Source: Lacticaseibacillus casei DSM 20011 = JCM 1134 = ATCC 393
GTDB lineage: Bacteria > Bacillota > Bacilli > Lactobacillales > Lactobacillaceae
Length of the DNA: 64,000 bases
Assembly: GCF_000829055.1 (NCBI RefSeq)
Contig: NZ_AP012544.1
Coordinates: forward strand, 1,984,001-2,048,000
Direction of reading: 5' to 3'
The notes under the pieces were generated by a model. It made no database searches. It saw nothing but the letters and a program-made list of their open reading frames with translations, and was not told the DNA's origin. The position numbers were made by a program, and so were the translations under genes. Numbering within the stretch: the stretch's first letter is position 1; each line of letters begins with the position of its first letter. Shown piece after piece: positions 9,101 through 17,187 of the stretch.

Positions 9101-9669
9101 TCCGTTTTTTCGAACAACTCCGGCAAGTTTTTGTGTAAAGCATTCGCTTGCTTAGTGAACAGCATTGCATATGCACTGTCCATATCTTTAGGTAGCTCAG
9201 TTTCCTGTGCCTTTCTAATCAGGTTGCGTTCGTCAGGCGTATAGCCTCCGAGCGCGTCCTCAGCATCAAATGCGTCCCGAAGAATGTCTGGTTCATTGCG
9301 GTGTGTTTCTGAAGAAAGCACACGAACACCACTAGGTAAATACCCATTAACTTCCATGAATCGAATTGCAATAATCCGGTTAAACCATGTATAGGCAACC
9401 TCTTCGGTGAGATCTTTAATTGCATCTTTCAGACTCTTGTCTTTGGCCATCGCAGTTAGACGATTGACCAAAGCTTGGCGCCGTTTGATGTCTTCCCCAA
9501 TAACGGGCGGCACATCCGGACCGTAGAATTCAATTTGGCTGGTTGATCTTTCTTCCTTCGCGGCAATACCAGACTCCGTAATGCCGAGATTGCGGAGACG
9601 CAGAGAAATGTCAGTGATTAATTCTCGACGAGCTTCAACCGCGAACTTGTTAATGGCTTTTTTATCCAT
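6112..9669 (-). CDS. pglX: BREX-1 adenine-specific DNA methyltransferase PglX
   Basis: A full-length 1185-residue protein. Its SAM-binding motif is DAMGSGH at 320-326, its catalytic N6-adenine motif is NPPY at 495-498, and its C-terminus is coiled and rich in Lys and Glu. In type 1 BREX, PglX methylates an asymmetric adenine site on host DNA and sets the specificity of phage exclusion. The start is ATG 9669 after GAGAGG, 30 bases from the brxC stop, in the brxA-B-C-pglX transcript. Residues of about 196 to 880 lie between repeats shared with the silent cassette at 2767-4977, so this segment is predicted to be exchangeable by inversion. The N-terminal 195 and last 300 residues would stay constant. 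Confidence 0.95.
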   Translation of the reverse strand: MDKKAINKFAVEARRELITDISLRLRNLGITESGIAAKEERSTSQIEFYGPDVPPVIGEDIKRRQALVNRLTAMAKDKSLKDAIKDLTEEVAYTWFNRIIAIRFMEVNGYLPSGVRVLSSETHRNEPDILRDAFDAEDALGGYTPDERNLIRKAQETELPKDMDSAYAMLFTKQANALHKNLPELFEKTDDFMQLLFTPNYNQSVIKNLVTMISEEDFDVSKEGQVEIIGWLYQYYNSEPHDQVVNINGGPVKTSDIPAATQLFTTDWVVRYMIDNSLGKLYLEHYPNSPIKDDLKYLLPGPIERTDKPLDLADLKVLDDAMGSGHILVYAFDLLIKMYDEQGYSNREAAAMILAHNLYGLEIDKRAYQLAYFALMMKARQYNRRILRKPIQHHLNVFENMQEIPEDVFAELKGNSETIADIRDLIQTFKEGKLLGSIMHFEKNYDLVAIRQAIDTLPENTGLDVFGIHQAKKALGQMVSIASVLQTKFDVVATNPPYLNRMNGDLKKFVKKYYKPYSGDLFSVFIWKNINMTKQNGYAAFMTPFVWMFIKTYESLRRNILENQQISSLIQMEYSAFEEATVPINTFVVRNSQSHNFTGTYLKLSDFKGGMEIQRQYVKKAIEDPSVSYVYRTNQTNFEKIPGSPVAYWVPENVFEKFQNSPSISDFLFAGVGIQTGNNLRFLRRWYEVSFQNIKFNACDAIDFARASKKWAPISKGGPYRKWFGNLEYVINWENNGNEIKQHLGASKQKAIVPNEQFYFHSGFTWSDITSGKFSMRLLLPGMLFESNALSAFSKQKNISDRYLMGFANSTVGNYLLSILNPTIHMKSGYFLNLPVSRSAQEPNITEKVRQNIVLCHVDWNLDERSWGFKWDLLVSCIAEHNRNWTVEAAFNQWKREAEDRFNQLKSNEEELNRIFIDLYGLQDELSPEEDDKEVSVRKADLTRDIKAFISYFIGCVFGRYSIDTPGLAFAGGSWDSTKYETFKPSADDFILLTDEDYFGDSRDIINRFKEFLTTTFGEEHLAENMKFIANALGKRGSTPEEQIRSYIRDDFYKKDHLSTYQKRPIYWELNSGRNGGFVGLMYLHRYNTGTMAMIRTKYLHPLQEAYKQRLEQLQNFAEKEKETRQKNAYKKQISKLTKQMTELVKYDEQLQHVANLNIDLDLDDGVLVNHEKLQAGTKILTPIK
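7021..7039 (-). repeat. Inverted repeat 3, expressed copy
   Basis: Partner of 4875-4893, with an exact 19-base match in inverted orientation. It lies near codon 878 of pglX. The intervening invertible segment would be about 2.2 kb. Confidence 0.75.
7722..7785 (-). repeat. Inverted repeat 2, expressed copy
   Basis: Partner of 4132-4195. It covers about codons 629-650 of pglX and separates the methyltransferase half from the presumed target-recognition half. Confidence 0.85.
9014..9084 (-). repeat. Inverted repeat 1, expressed copy
   Basis: Partner of 2779-2849, with 71 of 71 bases identical in inverted orientation. It covers about codons 196-219 of pglX and encodes LFTPNYNQSVIKNLV. Confidence 0.9.
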
Positions 9670-9699
9670 TTGTATCCTCTCTGATTTAACAAAACGGCA

Positions 9700-12600
9700 T
9701 CAATCTATTTCCAATTTAATAACTTGATTCTGCTCGCTTGATAGTTTTGCCTCTAATCTTTGTTTGAAAAGGGCTGCGATCTTCTCTATATCCTCGGAAT
9801 CTTCAAGTTTATAGTCGCCCGGATCAAGTAACTGACGCATTTTAACAATTCTCTCTGCCTTTTTAACTTGGACTTTTGGCGTCACCAGTTCAGGATTTGT
9901 GCCTTCCCCAGAATCGTCCGACTTAGGCTTAACTACCGGTGGTTTAACAGCCAGTTTAGCTGTCATGTCGGCAATGCGGCCAGTAAGCTGTTCCAATTGT
10001 GATCGGGCCTGAGCAGGCTTTACCGCTAGTGCATTAATTGTAGTGGCATCTTGACCTTCCTTAGCAATTCGGTCAATGACCATCACGAATTCCTGTTTCA
10101 ATTTTTCTTGGGTCGTAGCTTCTAAACCCGAATCTGACAACCGATCCAACCCGCGTTTCTTAAGTTCTTCGATCTCGGCCAAGTATTTAGCTGCTTCCTT
10201 ATCAAATGCTTGAATAAACAATTCATTGAATTGAGCGCGCAGTTCTTTAATCGATGGAACCGTTTCCTTGCGCAACTTCTGCGATTTTAGGGCAGTTTCC
10301 AATTGCTTTGCTATTTCCTTCAAATCACCGTCACTCAAAAAGTCACGAGATTGTTGGTAATTACGAACTGCTTCTAGTCCCTGTTCCCAGATCTCTCTCT
10401 GGGGAATGGAAAAGTAAAAGTCTCGGATACCATCATCAATATAATCTTCATGCCAGTCTTCCAACCTGTCAGCATTTTTAAACACATAATCATAGAAAAC
10501 ACTGGCGTCATTAATCGTCACTAAGTCTTTTGACATCCGTATCCCAGTTTGTAACAAAACATGGCCTGGGAAGCGCTGATCAAGATTCTCAAAATCCTGA
10601 AGATTCTTTAGGTCACTCTGAATTTTAGCTTTTAGTTCGCTAACCATCTGTTCTTCATTGTCTGAGTCAAAGGTCTTCTTATCAAAAACCTCCGCAGCGA
10701 CTTCACGCATCTTCTTAATCTTATTAGCTGGGATCTCCGGTCGAACTTGGAATGCAAGATTGGTTCGTTTCTGCTTTTTGGTAAAGAACTCGGTCATTGC
10801 TTTGGAAGAAATCCCATCGCTCAAAGTATTTATCGGCGATCCATTAAAGAACATCTTTAACTTGCCATCTGTCACCAGCTTTGCTAGCAACCATTCGATG
10901 TCTTCTTCGGTGTAACCATATGGGATGCCACGGAATTTAGCCAAGATACTCGTCATGGTTACATGGGTGTTATTCTGATTCTCTTGAATTAGCCAGTCAG
11001 TCAAAGCATCCAGCGCCTGACGGTTGTCGCCTTCATCGATTGATAAACGATCCGGATCAAATAAGTCTTGGATATCTTTTTCAGACTTGGCGGCGTTGAT
11101 ATAATCAAGCTTCCGATAGTTATTGTCAATCAGTAACTTCATCGCAGCGTCTAGCCGATTCTTGAAGCTGGCTTCGGATTCAATTTTTCGACCGCCAACA
11201 TAAACGTCAGCATCATCTAAAGCGTTAGTCATTTGAATATTTGCCTGCTTAAGTAATTGCACGCGCTCACCTTGACGGGCATCGACCATGATCTTGTATC
11301 GTTCATCTCGTCCCGTTGGATTAGTGTTAACAAAATGTTCAATCTTCAGGGCACGGCGAACTTGGTCAATGTAATCTGATGTAGCTGGTAACGCAACCAA
11401 AACAGCATTGCTTTCTATTCCAGAAGAAGCTTGCAAAAAATCCGTTTCATTTTGAAAATCACCGTCTAAGGGTGTAACCACATGAACGGTTAAAGGATTG
11501 CGATGTTGCACACTATCAACATTGTCAATCTTCTTGTCAAAGTTGAAGATATACCGGCCGTTCAATTTGGGATACGAGTATGCTCCGTTTAGGGCTGATT
11601 TTCCCTCAAACAGATAGTCACTAATCTGTCTGGAAATGTCACCACTCTCAATTTGCTGATTCTTGATATCGCGCGTAATGTCCTGCTCAGCATCAGTCAA
11701 GAACTCATAGGTCTTATCGCTCAGATTATTTTCCACGAATTCTTGATTCACCAAAATGGTAAGCGCATCGGATACGCGCTTTTTCAACACGACTCGATCT
11801 ACGTCTACTTTATCGATCATCAAGGTCGTAATGTTGTTCAAGGTTGCTTTGAATTTCTTGACATACTTCACCATAAACAAAACCTTGAGGATCTGTAGTG
11901 TAAATGGATTGTCCTCATGATCTGGGTTAACCTTCGCAGATTCACGGGCACGTTGAATCACGATCGCATGGGTATGATCAAGAAATTGATCTAGTCCTTC
12001 AAAGAAAAGACTGAATGGTGCCAAAACATTATCTTCAGATGTCATCATTGCTTCGGCGGATTCTTGGAACAACGACAACATTGAGCGTTCGCCTTCAGAC
12101 AAATGCTTGCCTTCCGAGCCGTTTTCTCGAATAGCAGTTAACACGTCCTGCAATAAATCAAATTGATATGGAATAAATGGATAGTTTTGCGCAAAATCAC
12201 GACCAGAATTGTACTTTGGCCGGCTAATGCCGTCGTCGAAATCAATGGCATTGTTGATAGATGCAGCATTCGCCTCGTATTTCGACTCTAACAGATTTTC
12301 TGCTGGTTCCGTCTTAGTTAAGAGCCGTTGCCGAATCACTTCGTCAACATTAGTTGAACTCATGGCAATTCTGGTTTTGAATCGCCCTTGAATTTTCGAG
12401 AAATCTTGTCCTGAAGCAATATCCGTTACTTTGTCGATCGCCTGTTGCGACGTGACAACGACCCACGCTTTACCATGTGTTTTTGTGCCAAGTTGTTCCA
12501 CAATCGTTTGCAAGTTCAACATCCGCTGGACACTATCACCAATAAATTGGCCCACTTCATCAGCGAGGAAAATAACGCGATTACCAGTTTTTTTAGTATA

Positions 12601-13344
12601 AGCACTCACACGATCAGCAAACTCCTCGATACTGATTTCATAAGGTGTACTTAGCTGTTCAATGAAACCCTCTGCATTAGATTCACTTGCATAACCGCTA
12701 GCAACCATAGCCGCCTGAATAGTACCCTTATTAAAATAATAGGCATCGCGTAGTTCTTCCCAAGATTGATGTTTAGGATCAATAGAGCTTATCTGTTCCT
12801 TAAACGCATCAAATTTGCCCGCATCTGTTAGTTTTCGCTCCAACTCAGCGATCCAAAAATCAACATCAGTGAATCCCTGCATTTCGTTAAAGACCTGCAT
12901 GAAGACTTTTAAAATGGACTGCTGATCAGTTCCGCTGTTGTCCTTAGCCTTAGCATCAATGTTGAACAAAATAACCTTATTTTTAGCAGCCGCTGCGGCA
13001 TGCATATCGTTAAGCACCATCGGATCATTGATCTTGTCATCAAAAAAATCGACAGCTGGTTTTTGATTAACAGGACGATTCGACAAAATGTAAGAGATAA
13101 TCTTTAAAAAATGTGATTTCCCAGAACCGAAGAAGCCTGAAATCCACACACCCATATCATCCGTTGGGCCATGCAAGCTCTCGTTGAAAGCACTGAAGAA
13201 ATCAGCAAAATGGCGTTGTAACTCTTTTGTCACAACGTATTCTTCAAGCTCCTGTCTTACATTTGCGTCATCATCTTGATCAACTTTGATGACACCTTGA
13301 ATATTTCGATCGATCGGTCGTTTGAACAATTCTTTAATTTCCAT
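9700..13344 (-). CDS. brxC: BREX-1 ATPase BrxC
   Basis: A 1214-residue P-loop ATPase. The Walker A motif GFFGSGKS is at residues 70-77 and a Walker B-like FLADEVG has Asp262 and Glu263. The C-terminal third is rich in charged helices. BrxC/PglY ATPases are essential parts of BREX complexes. ATG 13344 fits an upstream AAAGGGG; an in-frame start nine codons earlier has no ribosome site. It lies between brxB and pglX with gaps of 57 and 30 bases, consistent with one transcript. Confidence 0.93.
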   Translation of the reverse strand: MEIKELFKRPIDRNIQGVIKVDQDDDANVRQELEEYVVTKELQRHFADFFSAFNESLHGPTDDMGVWISGFFGSGKSHFLKIISYILSNRPVNQKPAVDFFDDKINDPMVLNDMHAAAAAKNKVILFNIDAKAKDNSGTDQQSILKVFMQVFNEMQGFTDVDFWIAELERKLTDAGKFDAFKEQISSIDPKHQSWEELRDAYYFNKGTIQAAMVASGYASESNAEGFIEQLSTPYEISIEEFADRVSAYTKKTGNRVIFLADEVGQFIGDSVQRMLNLQTIVEQLGTKTHGKAWVVVTSQQAIDKVTDIASGQDFSKIQGRFKTRIAMSSTNVDEVIRQRLLTKTEPAENLLESKYEANAASINNAIDFDDGISRPKYNSGRDFAQNYPFIPYQFDLLQDVLTAIRENGSEGKHLSEGERSMLSLFQESAEAMMTSEDNVLAPFSLFFEGLDQFLDHTHAIVIQRARESAKVNPDHEDNPFTLQILKVLFMVKYVKKFKATLNNITTLMIDKVDVDRVVLKKRVSDALTILVNQEFVENNLSDKTYEFLTDAEQDITRDIKNQQIESGDISRQISDYLFEGKSALNGAYSYPKLNGRYIFNFDKKIDNVDSVQHRNPLTVHVVTPLDGDFQNETDFLQASSGIESNAVLVALPATSDYIDQVRRALKIEHFVNTNPTGRDERYKIMVDARQGERVQLLKQANIQMTNALDDADVYVGGRKIESEASFKNRLDAAMKLLIDNNYRKLDYINAAKSEKDIQDLFDPDRLSIDEGDNRQALDALTDWLIQENQNNTHVTMTSILAKFRGIPYGYTEEDIEWLLAKLVTDGKLKMFFNGSPINTLSDGISSKAMTEFFTKKQKRTNLAFQVRPEIPANKIKKMREVAAEVFDKKTFDSDNEEQMVSELKAKIQSDLKNLQDFENLDQRFPGHVLLQTGIRMSKDLVTINDASVFYDYVFKNADRLEDWHEDYIDDGIRDFYFSIPQREIWEQGLEAVRNYQQSRDFLSDGDLKEIAKQLETALKSQKLRKETVPSIKELRAQFNELFIQAFDKEAAKYLAEIEELKKRGLDRLSDSGLEATTQEKLKQEFVMVIDRIAKEGQDATTINALAVKPAQARSQLEQLTGRIADMTAKLAVKPPVVKPKSDDSGEGTNPELVTPKVQVKKAERIVKMRQLLDPGDYKLEDSEDIEKIAALFKQRLEAKLSSEQNQVIKLEID

Positions 13345-13401
13345 GCCCCATACCCCTTTTCTCTTTAACAATGTCCTTTTGATCTTTCAAGTTGACTTTA
13401 A

Positions 13402-13980
13402 TTAACCAATTCGGAATGCTCGATAATAATTGTTATCTGACAATTTTTCAAAAATATTAAGATTTAAGCTGTTATATTTACCTGGAAAAAACATAACCAC
13501 CGGTTGCTTATCAATGACCTGATTTAATGTGTTCAAAACGCGGTGAGATCTGATCAACGGGAAGACCTGACCCACCCCCGTTAAGAAAATAATGGTCGGA
13601 GAATCATTCCGAATCAAGTGCTCTTCTATATACTGAACGATCAGGTTATGTTCATGCCCCATCTTCAGAACATTATTTACTTGCCGAATGACCACGCTAA
13701 TGCCGTCTTTTTTCTCCGCTTCTGACAGGCTATACCCCATCTGTTCAAATATAGTCATGACAATGTTTAACAAGTTGAAGACCTGGACGTTAGCTTTAAT
13801 TGTCGCTGGTGTTGAGGTATTTGCAATGTTTTCCACCTCATTGCGGACTCGCAACTCATCTTTGGGATCATAGTCAAAAATATAAAAACCGACCTCGTTT
13901 GATAGTCCACGATTCTGTTGAAAAGCCGGATCCTTCAGCTTCTCACGAAATCGTTCAAATCGTTTATCCAATGCTGTCAT
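13402..13980 (-). CDS. brxB: BREX-1 protein BrxB
   Basis: A 192-residue protein of the BrxB (DUF1788) family, recognised by the N-terminal FERFREKLKDPAF, the central YDPKDELRVRNE and its place between brxA and brxC. Its biochemical role in BREX is not defined. Its ATG overlaps the brxA stop codon in an ATGA arrangement, and GGGAGA inside brxA serves as ribosome site, so the two are translationally coupled. Confidence 0.9.
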   Translation of the reverse strand: MTALDKRFERFREKLKDPAFQQNRGLSNEVGFYIFDYDPKDELRVRNEVENIANTSTPATIKANVQVFNLLNIVMTIFEQMGYSLSEAEKKDGISVVIRQVNNVLKMGHEHNLIVQYIEEHLIRNDSPTIIFLTGVGQVFPLIRSHRVLNTLNQVIDKQPVVMFFPGKYNSLNLNIFEKLSDNNYYRAFRIG

Positions 13981-14576
13981 ACTTGTCTCCCTGTTAGTGC
14001 CTCGATATATTGCGTCATATCGTGTTGTTTTAGTAGCCGTTCGACTTGGGGATCTAAAACTGCTCGCTGCAACACAAGGTTTTCCTCCTTATGCTCCGCC
14101 AATCCACTGGCAACTAAATATTCACGTAACTTGTTCTTAAGCTTTTTTACTGTGACCGAACGCCAGTGGCTCGCTTCCGGATGCATCAAAGGTAAGTTTC
14201 TCATGTAAGTCCCGATCTCATATGGTTCCAGCTTTAAATCACCCATCACAAATTCTGTCTTAACCACAGTTAAAACGAAATCTTCAACTAACGCTGACAT
14301 CTTCATGATGGCAACTAGATTAATTAACTTTTGATTGCTTAAGGTAAACTGGTCCAAATTCTTTGTGAAATCATCTGGTAATTCGTGGTAACGCCGGTGC
14401 ATCGCAAGGCGCACATCGTTTTGTCGGTTTTTCGAAGACAGCTGGAACACGTTGTCTTCTATAATGGCCTGATCGACGTCATTCCAGGATTTCCCAGAGT
14501 TCAGCATTGATGCCGTTGCAACAAATTCCCTAAACCAAAAACCTTGAGACACAATACTAGCAGACAGTTTTTTCAC
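13977..14576 (-). CDS. brxA: BREX-1 DNA-binding protein BrxA
   Basis: A 199-residue BrxA (DUF1819) protein, first gene of the BREX operon. The N-terminus KKLSASIVSQGFWFREF and central helices are typical of the family, which is described as small helical DNA-binding proteins. The start is GTG 14576, six bases after AAAGGAGG. A promoter-like extended -10 lies about 50 bases upstream. Confidence 0.9.
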   Translation of the reverse strand: MKKLSASIVSQGFWFREFVATASMLNSGKSWNDVDQAIIEDNVFQLSSKNRQNDVRLAMHRRYHELPDDFTKNLDQFTLSNQKLINLVAIMKMSALVEDFVLTVVKTEFVMGDLKLEPYEIGTYMRNLPLMHPEASHWRSVTVKKLKNKLREYLVASGLAEHKEENLVLQRAVLDPQVERLLKQHDMTQYIEALTGRQV

Positions 14577-14621
14577 AATGTGCCTCCTTTACCGTTAAAA
14601 GTAGAAACCGTTTCATTTCAT

Positions 14622-14630
14622 ATTATATCA
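14622..14630 (-). promoter_or_regulatory. Extended -10 promoter element of the BREX operon
   Basis: TGATATAAT on the minus strand is a consensus extended -10, about 45 bases before the brxA GTG. No clear -35 box is present, which extended -10 promoters tolerate. Confidence 0.55.
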
Positions 14631-14692
14631 AGAAAACCTGCTGCACGCTGGCTCTCCTAAAACTAGGCTGTGGATAACTATTTTTGCCTCCA

Positions 14693-15499
14693 CTACCCCA
14701 CAACCTGCCTAACCGCCACCCAAATCAACCCAGCAGCCATCAACCCCATGGAAACATTAACCACCCGCGACGCGATCCGCCGCTCGCGCTCGTCCATGTC
14801 TTCCAACATGCCAAGGGTGTAGTCGTTATACGGCCCGGCATCCCAATAACCGACATAGTAGCTCAAGATGCCTTTTTCGCGGAAGGTTAACGGCTCGCTG
14901 CCTTCGTGTAGGAGCAGCTTGTCGTCGAATAGCGCGTATAGATCGTCGCTGAACATGGCGGTGCGGCGGTTGTGTTGAGCCTCTGTCTTGACGCGTTCCA
15001 GGAGTTTGTGGAATCTGTCCCATTCGCGTTGGTCGGCGTCGTCTTGTGGGGTCCATTCGTCTAACTTTTTCTGGAAGATGTGGAGGACGTCGTCGAAGTG
15101 GCGGCGTTGGTAGTTGTTGGCGAAGGTTAAGTAACGGTTGTTTTCGTTGAGGTGTTTGGTTTGCCAGGTTTGAAACAGGAAAAGGCCTAGCAGTCCGAGG
15201 GTTGTTATGGCGTTCAGGAGGTTGCTGAAGTTCCATTGTGCCATGAGGTGTTGGAGGCTGCTGATGACCCAGAAGGTGGCGATGAGCAGCGTGACGGCGA
15301 TGGAAAGTAGCTGCTTTTGGCGAATTTGTGGATTTTTTTGCATTTCTTCGTAGATGGTTTGCCGGTATTTTAAGTACATGATGATGTAGTCCAGTAGGTT
15401 CAGTGAGCGGACTTGCCGGTAAGTCTTGACGATTGCAAATAACAAAACGACCAGGCTAACGAGGTTGATGACCTGGTTGATCGCATCAATTTGCGCCAT
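14693..15499 (-). CDS. Hypothetical four-segment membrane protein
   Basis: A 268-residue protein I do not recognise. Hydrophobic segments lie near residues 5-25, 65-85, 92-110 and 248-265. Between them is a roughly 130-residue charged soluble region with FDDVLHIFQKK and DMDERERR. The start ATG 15499 follows AAAGGAG; longer in-frame starts have no ribosome site. It lies upstream of the BREX operon in the same direction, 116 bases before brxA, but the brxA promoter in that gap suggests separate transcription. A link to defence is not supported by sequence. Confidence 0.75.
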   Translation of the reverse strand: MAQIDAINQVINLVSLVVLLFAIVKTYRQVRSLNLLDYIIMYLKYRQTIYEEMQKNPQIRQKQLLSIAVTLLIATFWVISSLQHLMAQWNFSNLLNAITTLGLLGLFLFQTWQTKHLNENNRYLTFANNYQRRHFDDVLHIFQKKLDEWTPQDDADQREWDRFHKLLERVKTEAQHNRRTAMFSDDLYALFDDKLLLHEGSEPLTFREKGILSYYVGYWDAGPYNDYTLGMLEDMDERERRIASRVVNVSMGLMAAGLIWVAVRQVVG

Positions 15500-15761
15500 A
15501 GCGTAACTCCTTTGCAAAAAGTATCGGCACCCATTTTTCCAGCCAGAACCGTTGGCGACTGTGGCTTGTTGACTGGCCATTTTGCCCTATGCGCCAACAT
15601 AATTTGATTTTAAACGGAATCCCATTAAATTGCGAGGTTAACGAAAAGGTTCTGCTCAACTGCAAAAGTTGGATAAGTTGGCTTTTCCCCTTCGCGCTGG
15701 ATGTGCTACAGTTAGGTTCTGTATAGAAGTAACATCAAGCATCTTTGGGGAGCAGAAAAAA

Positions 15762-16958
15762 TTGACCAAACAAGCACATCACATCGTCATCCCTGACGCC
15801 ATCATGGAAGACCTGGATATTAAAGATGGCGAACAAGTCGAGGTGACGTTAAAAGATAAGGAAGCGGTGATTCGGCCGAAGCAGGCGGATACGGGGACGC
15901 AGACGATTTCGCTGCGGTTCTTTCTGATTCCATCAATTCTGTCAGGGATTATTTTTCTGGCGTATTTCTTCTACTTTAACATCATGCAAGTGCCGATGAC
16001 GGGGAAAAACTCGATTGCGCAGATGGTGATTGTCCTTGGCGAGCTGAGTGGCATGAGTACGTTTGCGGTGGCGTATATTCGCAATCACCGGCAGATCCAT
16101 GGACGTGATCATCGGCGTCGGTATTGGCGGATTTTCCCGACGTTGCTGCTGTCGTTTGCGATTATTCTAGCATTCGTGGCCTCGGTGTTTTTCTGGGCGA
16201 TTGGTTATATGTTTGAAGGTGTCAGTTTTGATATTTACACGGCGACCGGGCTGTTCTTCATTTTTATCAGTATTGTGAACTACCTGATGATTTATTCGGC
16301 GCTGTCGATTTCGACGTCGTTTATTACCACGCTGTTTCTGTCAACATTTGTCGGCGGCGTGGTGGGCGCGATTGTGACCAACAGTTCGCGTCAGTGGTGG
16401 CAGCACAATGTCAGCTTTTTAGGCACCAGCAAAGCCCTGAACGCGTGGCAGTTTAACCTGACCATCGCGGTGTCGGCCTTGCTGTGGATCGCCTTGGTGG
16501 ACTACTTATTCGTTCCGCTCATGGCGCATCGCAAAACCGACTGGCGGCTAATCGCGCTCCGCATCTTACTGACCGTCGCTGCCATCGCCTTGCTGGGGGT
16601 CGGCCTGTTCCCGAATAATCGCGGTATCCTGCATGTTCTGCACACCCAAAGCGCGTGGTTCCTGAACTACTTCCTGATCGGCATGATCATCGCCGTGCGC
16701 TGGCTGCTGCCGGGGGTATCGCGCGAATTTCTCAGCACCAGCTACACCATCGGCGGCATCATTATCTTAGCCGCCATCCTGTTCCAATTCGTGCACTACC
16801 TGTCGCTGACTGCGTTCGAGATGATCGCCTTCGCCTTAGCCATGTCATGGATCATGCTGCTGCTGCAAAACATCCACCGGCTTTATCAAAAAGATGAATC
16901 CACCTTCGTCGTGACGGTGACGAGTGGAAAAGAAAAGTCATCTGAAAAATCGGCATAG
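15762..16958 (+). CDS. AbrB/SpoVT-like domain fused to a multi-pass membrane protein
   Basis: A 398-residue protein. Residues 1-45 form a swapped-hairpin AbrB/SpoVT-like domain (HHIVIPDAIMEDLDIKDGE), normally a DNA-binding module. About ten hydrophobic segments follow from residue 55 to the C-terminus. The start is TTG 15762, preceded by GGGGAG; the same frame runs 31 codons further upstream without a ribosome site. The fusion suggests a membrane-tethered regulator or a repurposed AbrB fold. The gene is monocistronic and ends at a clear terminator. Confidence 0.8.
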   Translation: MTKQAHHIVIPDAIMEDLDIKDGEQVEVTLKDKEAVIRPKQADTGTQTISLRFFLIPSILSGIIFLAYFFYFNIMQVPMTGKNSIAQMVIVLGELSGMSTFAVAYIRNHRQIHGRDHRRRYWRIFPTLLLSFAIILAFVASVFFWAIGYMFEGVSFDIYTATGLFFIFISIVNYLMIYSALSISTSFITTLFLSTFVGGVVGAIVTNSSRQWWQHNVSFLGTSKALNAWQFNLTIAVSALLWIALVDYLFVPLMAHRKTDWRLIALRILLTVAAIALLGVGLFPNNRGILHVLHTQSAWFLNYFLIGMIIAVRWLLPGVSREFLSTSYTIGGIIILAAILFQFVHYLSLTAFEMIAFALAMSWIMLLLQNIHRLYQKDESTFVVTVTSGKEKSSEKSA

Positions 16959-16968
16959 AAATTACATC

Positions 16969-17014
16969 AAATGGTGAGCCTCAGCGCATAAACTGAAGTT
17001 CGCCATTTTATTTT
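16969..17014 (+). terminator. Terminator of the AbrB-membrane gene
   Basis: An imperfect 16-bp stem beginning AAATGG and closing CCATTT, followed by a T-rich tract, 10 bases after the stop codon. Confidence 0.75.
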
Positions 17015-17091
17015 GCTCCAATCGCTGACACCTTGAACTGCTGTACCCTATCGTTGGCGCATTCAAACATACCGTAACCGGCCGTCTATGT

Positions 17092-17129
17092 AAAAAACAA
17101 CCTCACCAGCAAATCGCCAGTCAGGTTGC
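17092..17129 (-). terminator. Terminator of the YhgE/Pip gene
   Basis: On the minus strand a CAACCT...AGGTTG stem is followed by TTTTTT, about 60 bases after the stop at 17188. Confidence 0.75.
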
Positions 17130-17187
17130 CTTTTGTCGATCACCAAACGACCTAATTTCTGCATCAGTTATCTCCGACACTTCAAAA

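Noticed and set aside
14684..15236. Overlapping proline- and arginine-rich frames around the membrane protein gene
   Set aside because: They are shadows of the coding strand, with biased composition and no ribosome sites.
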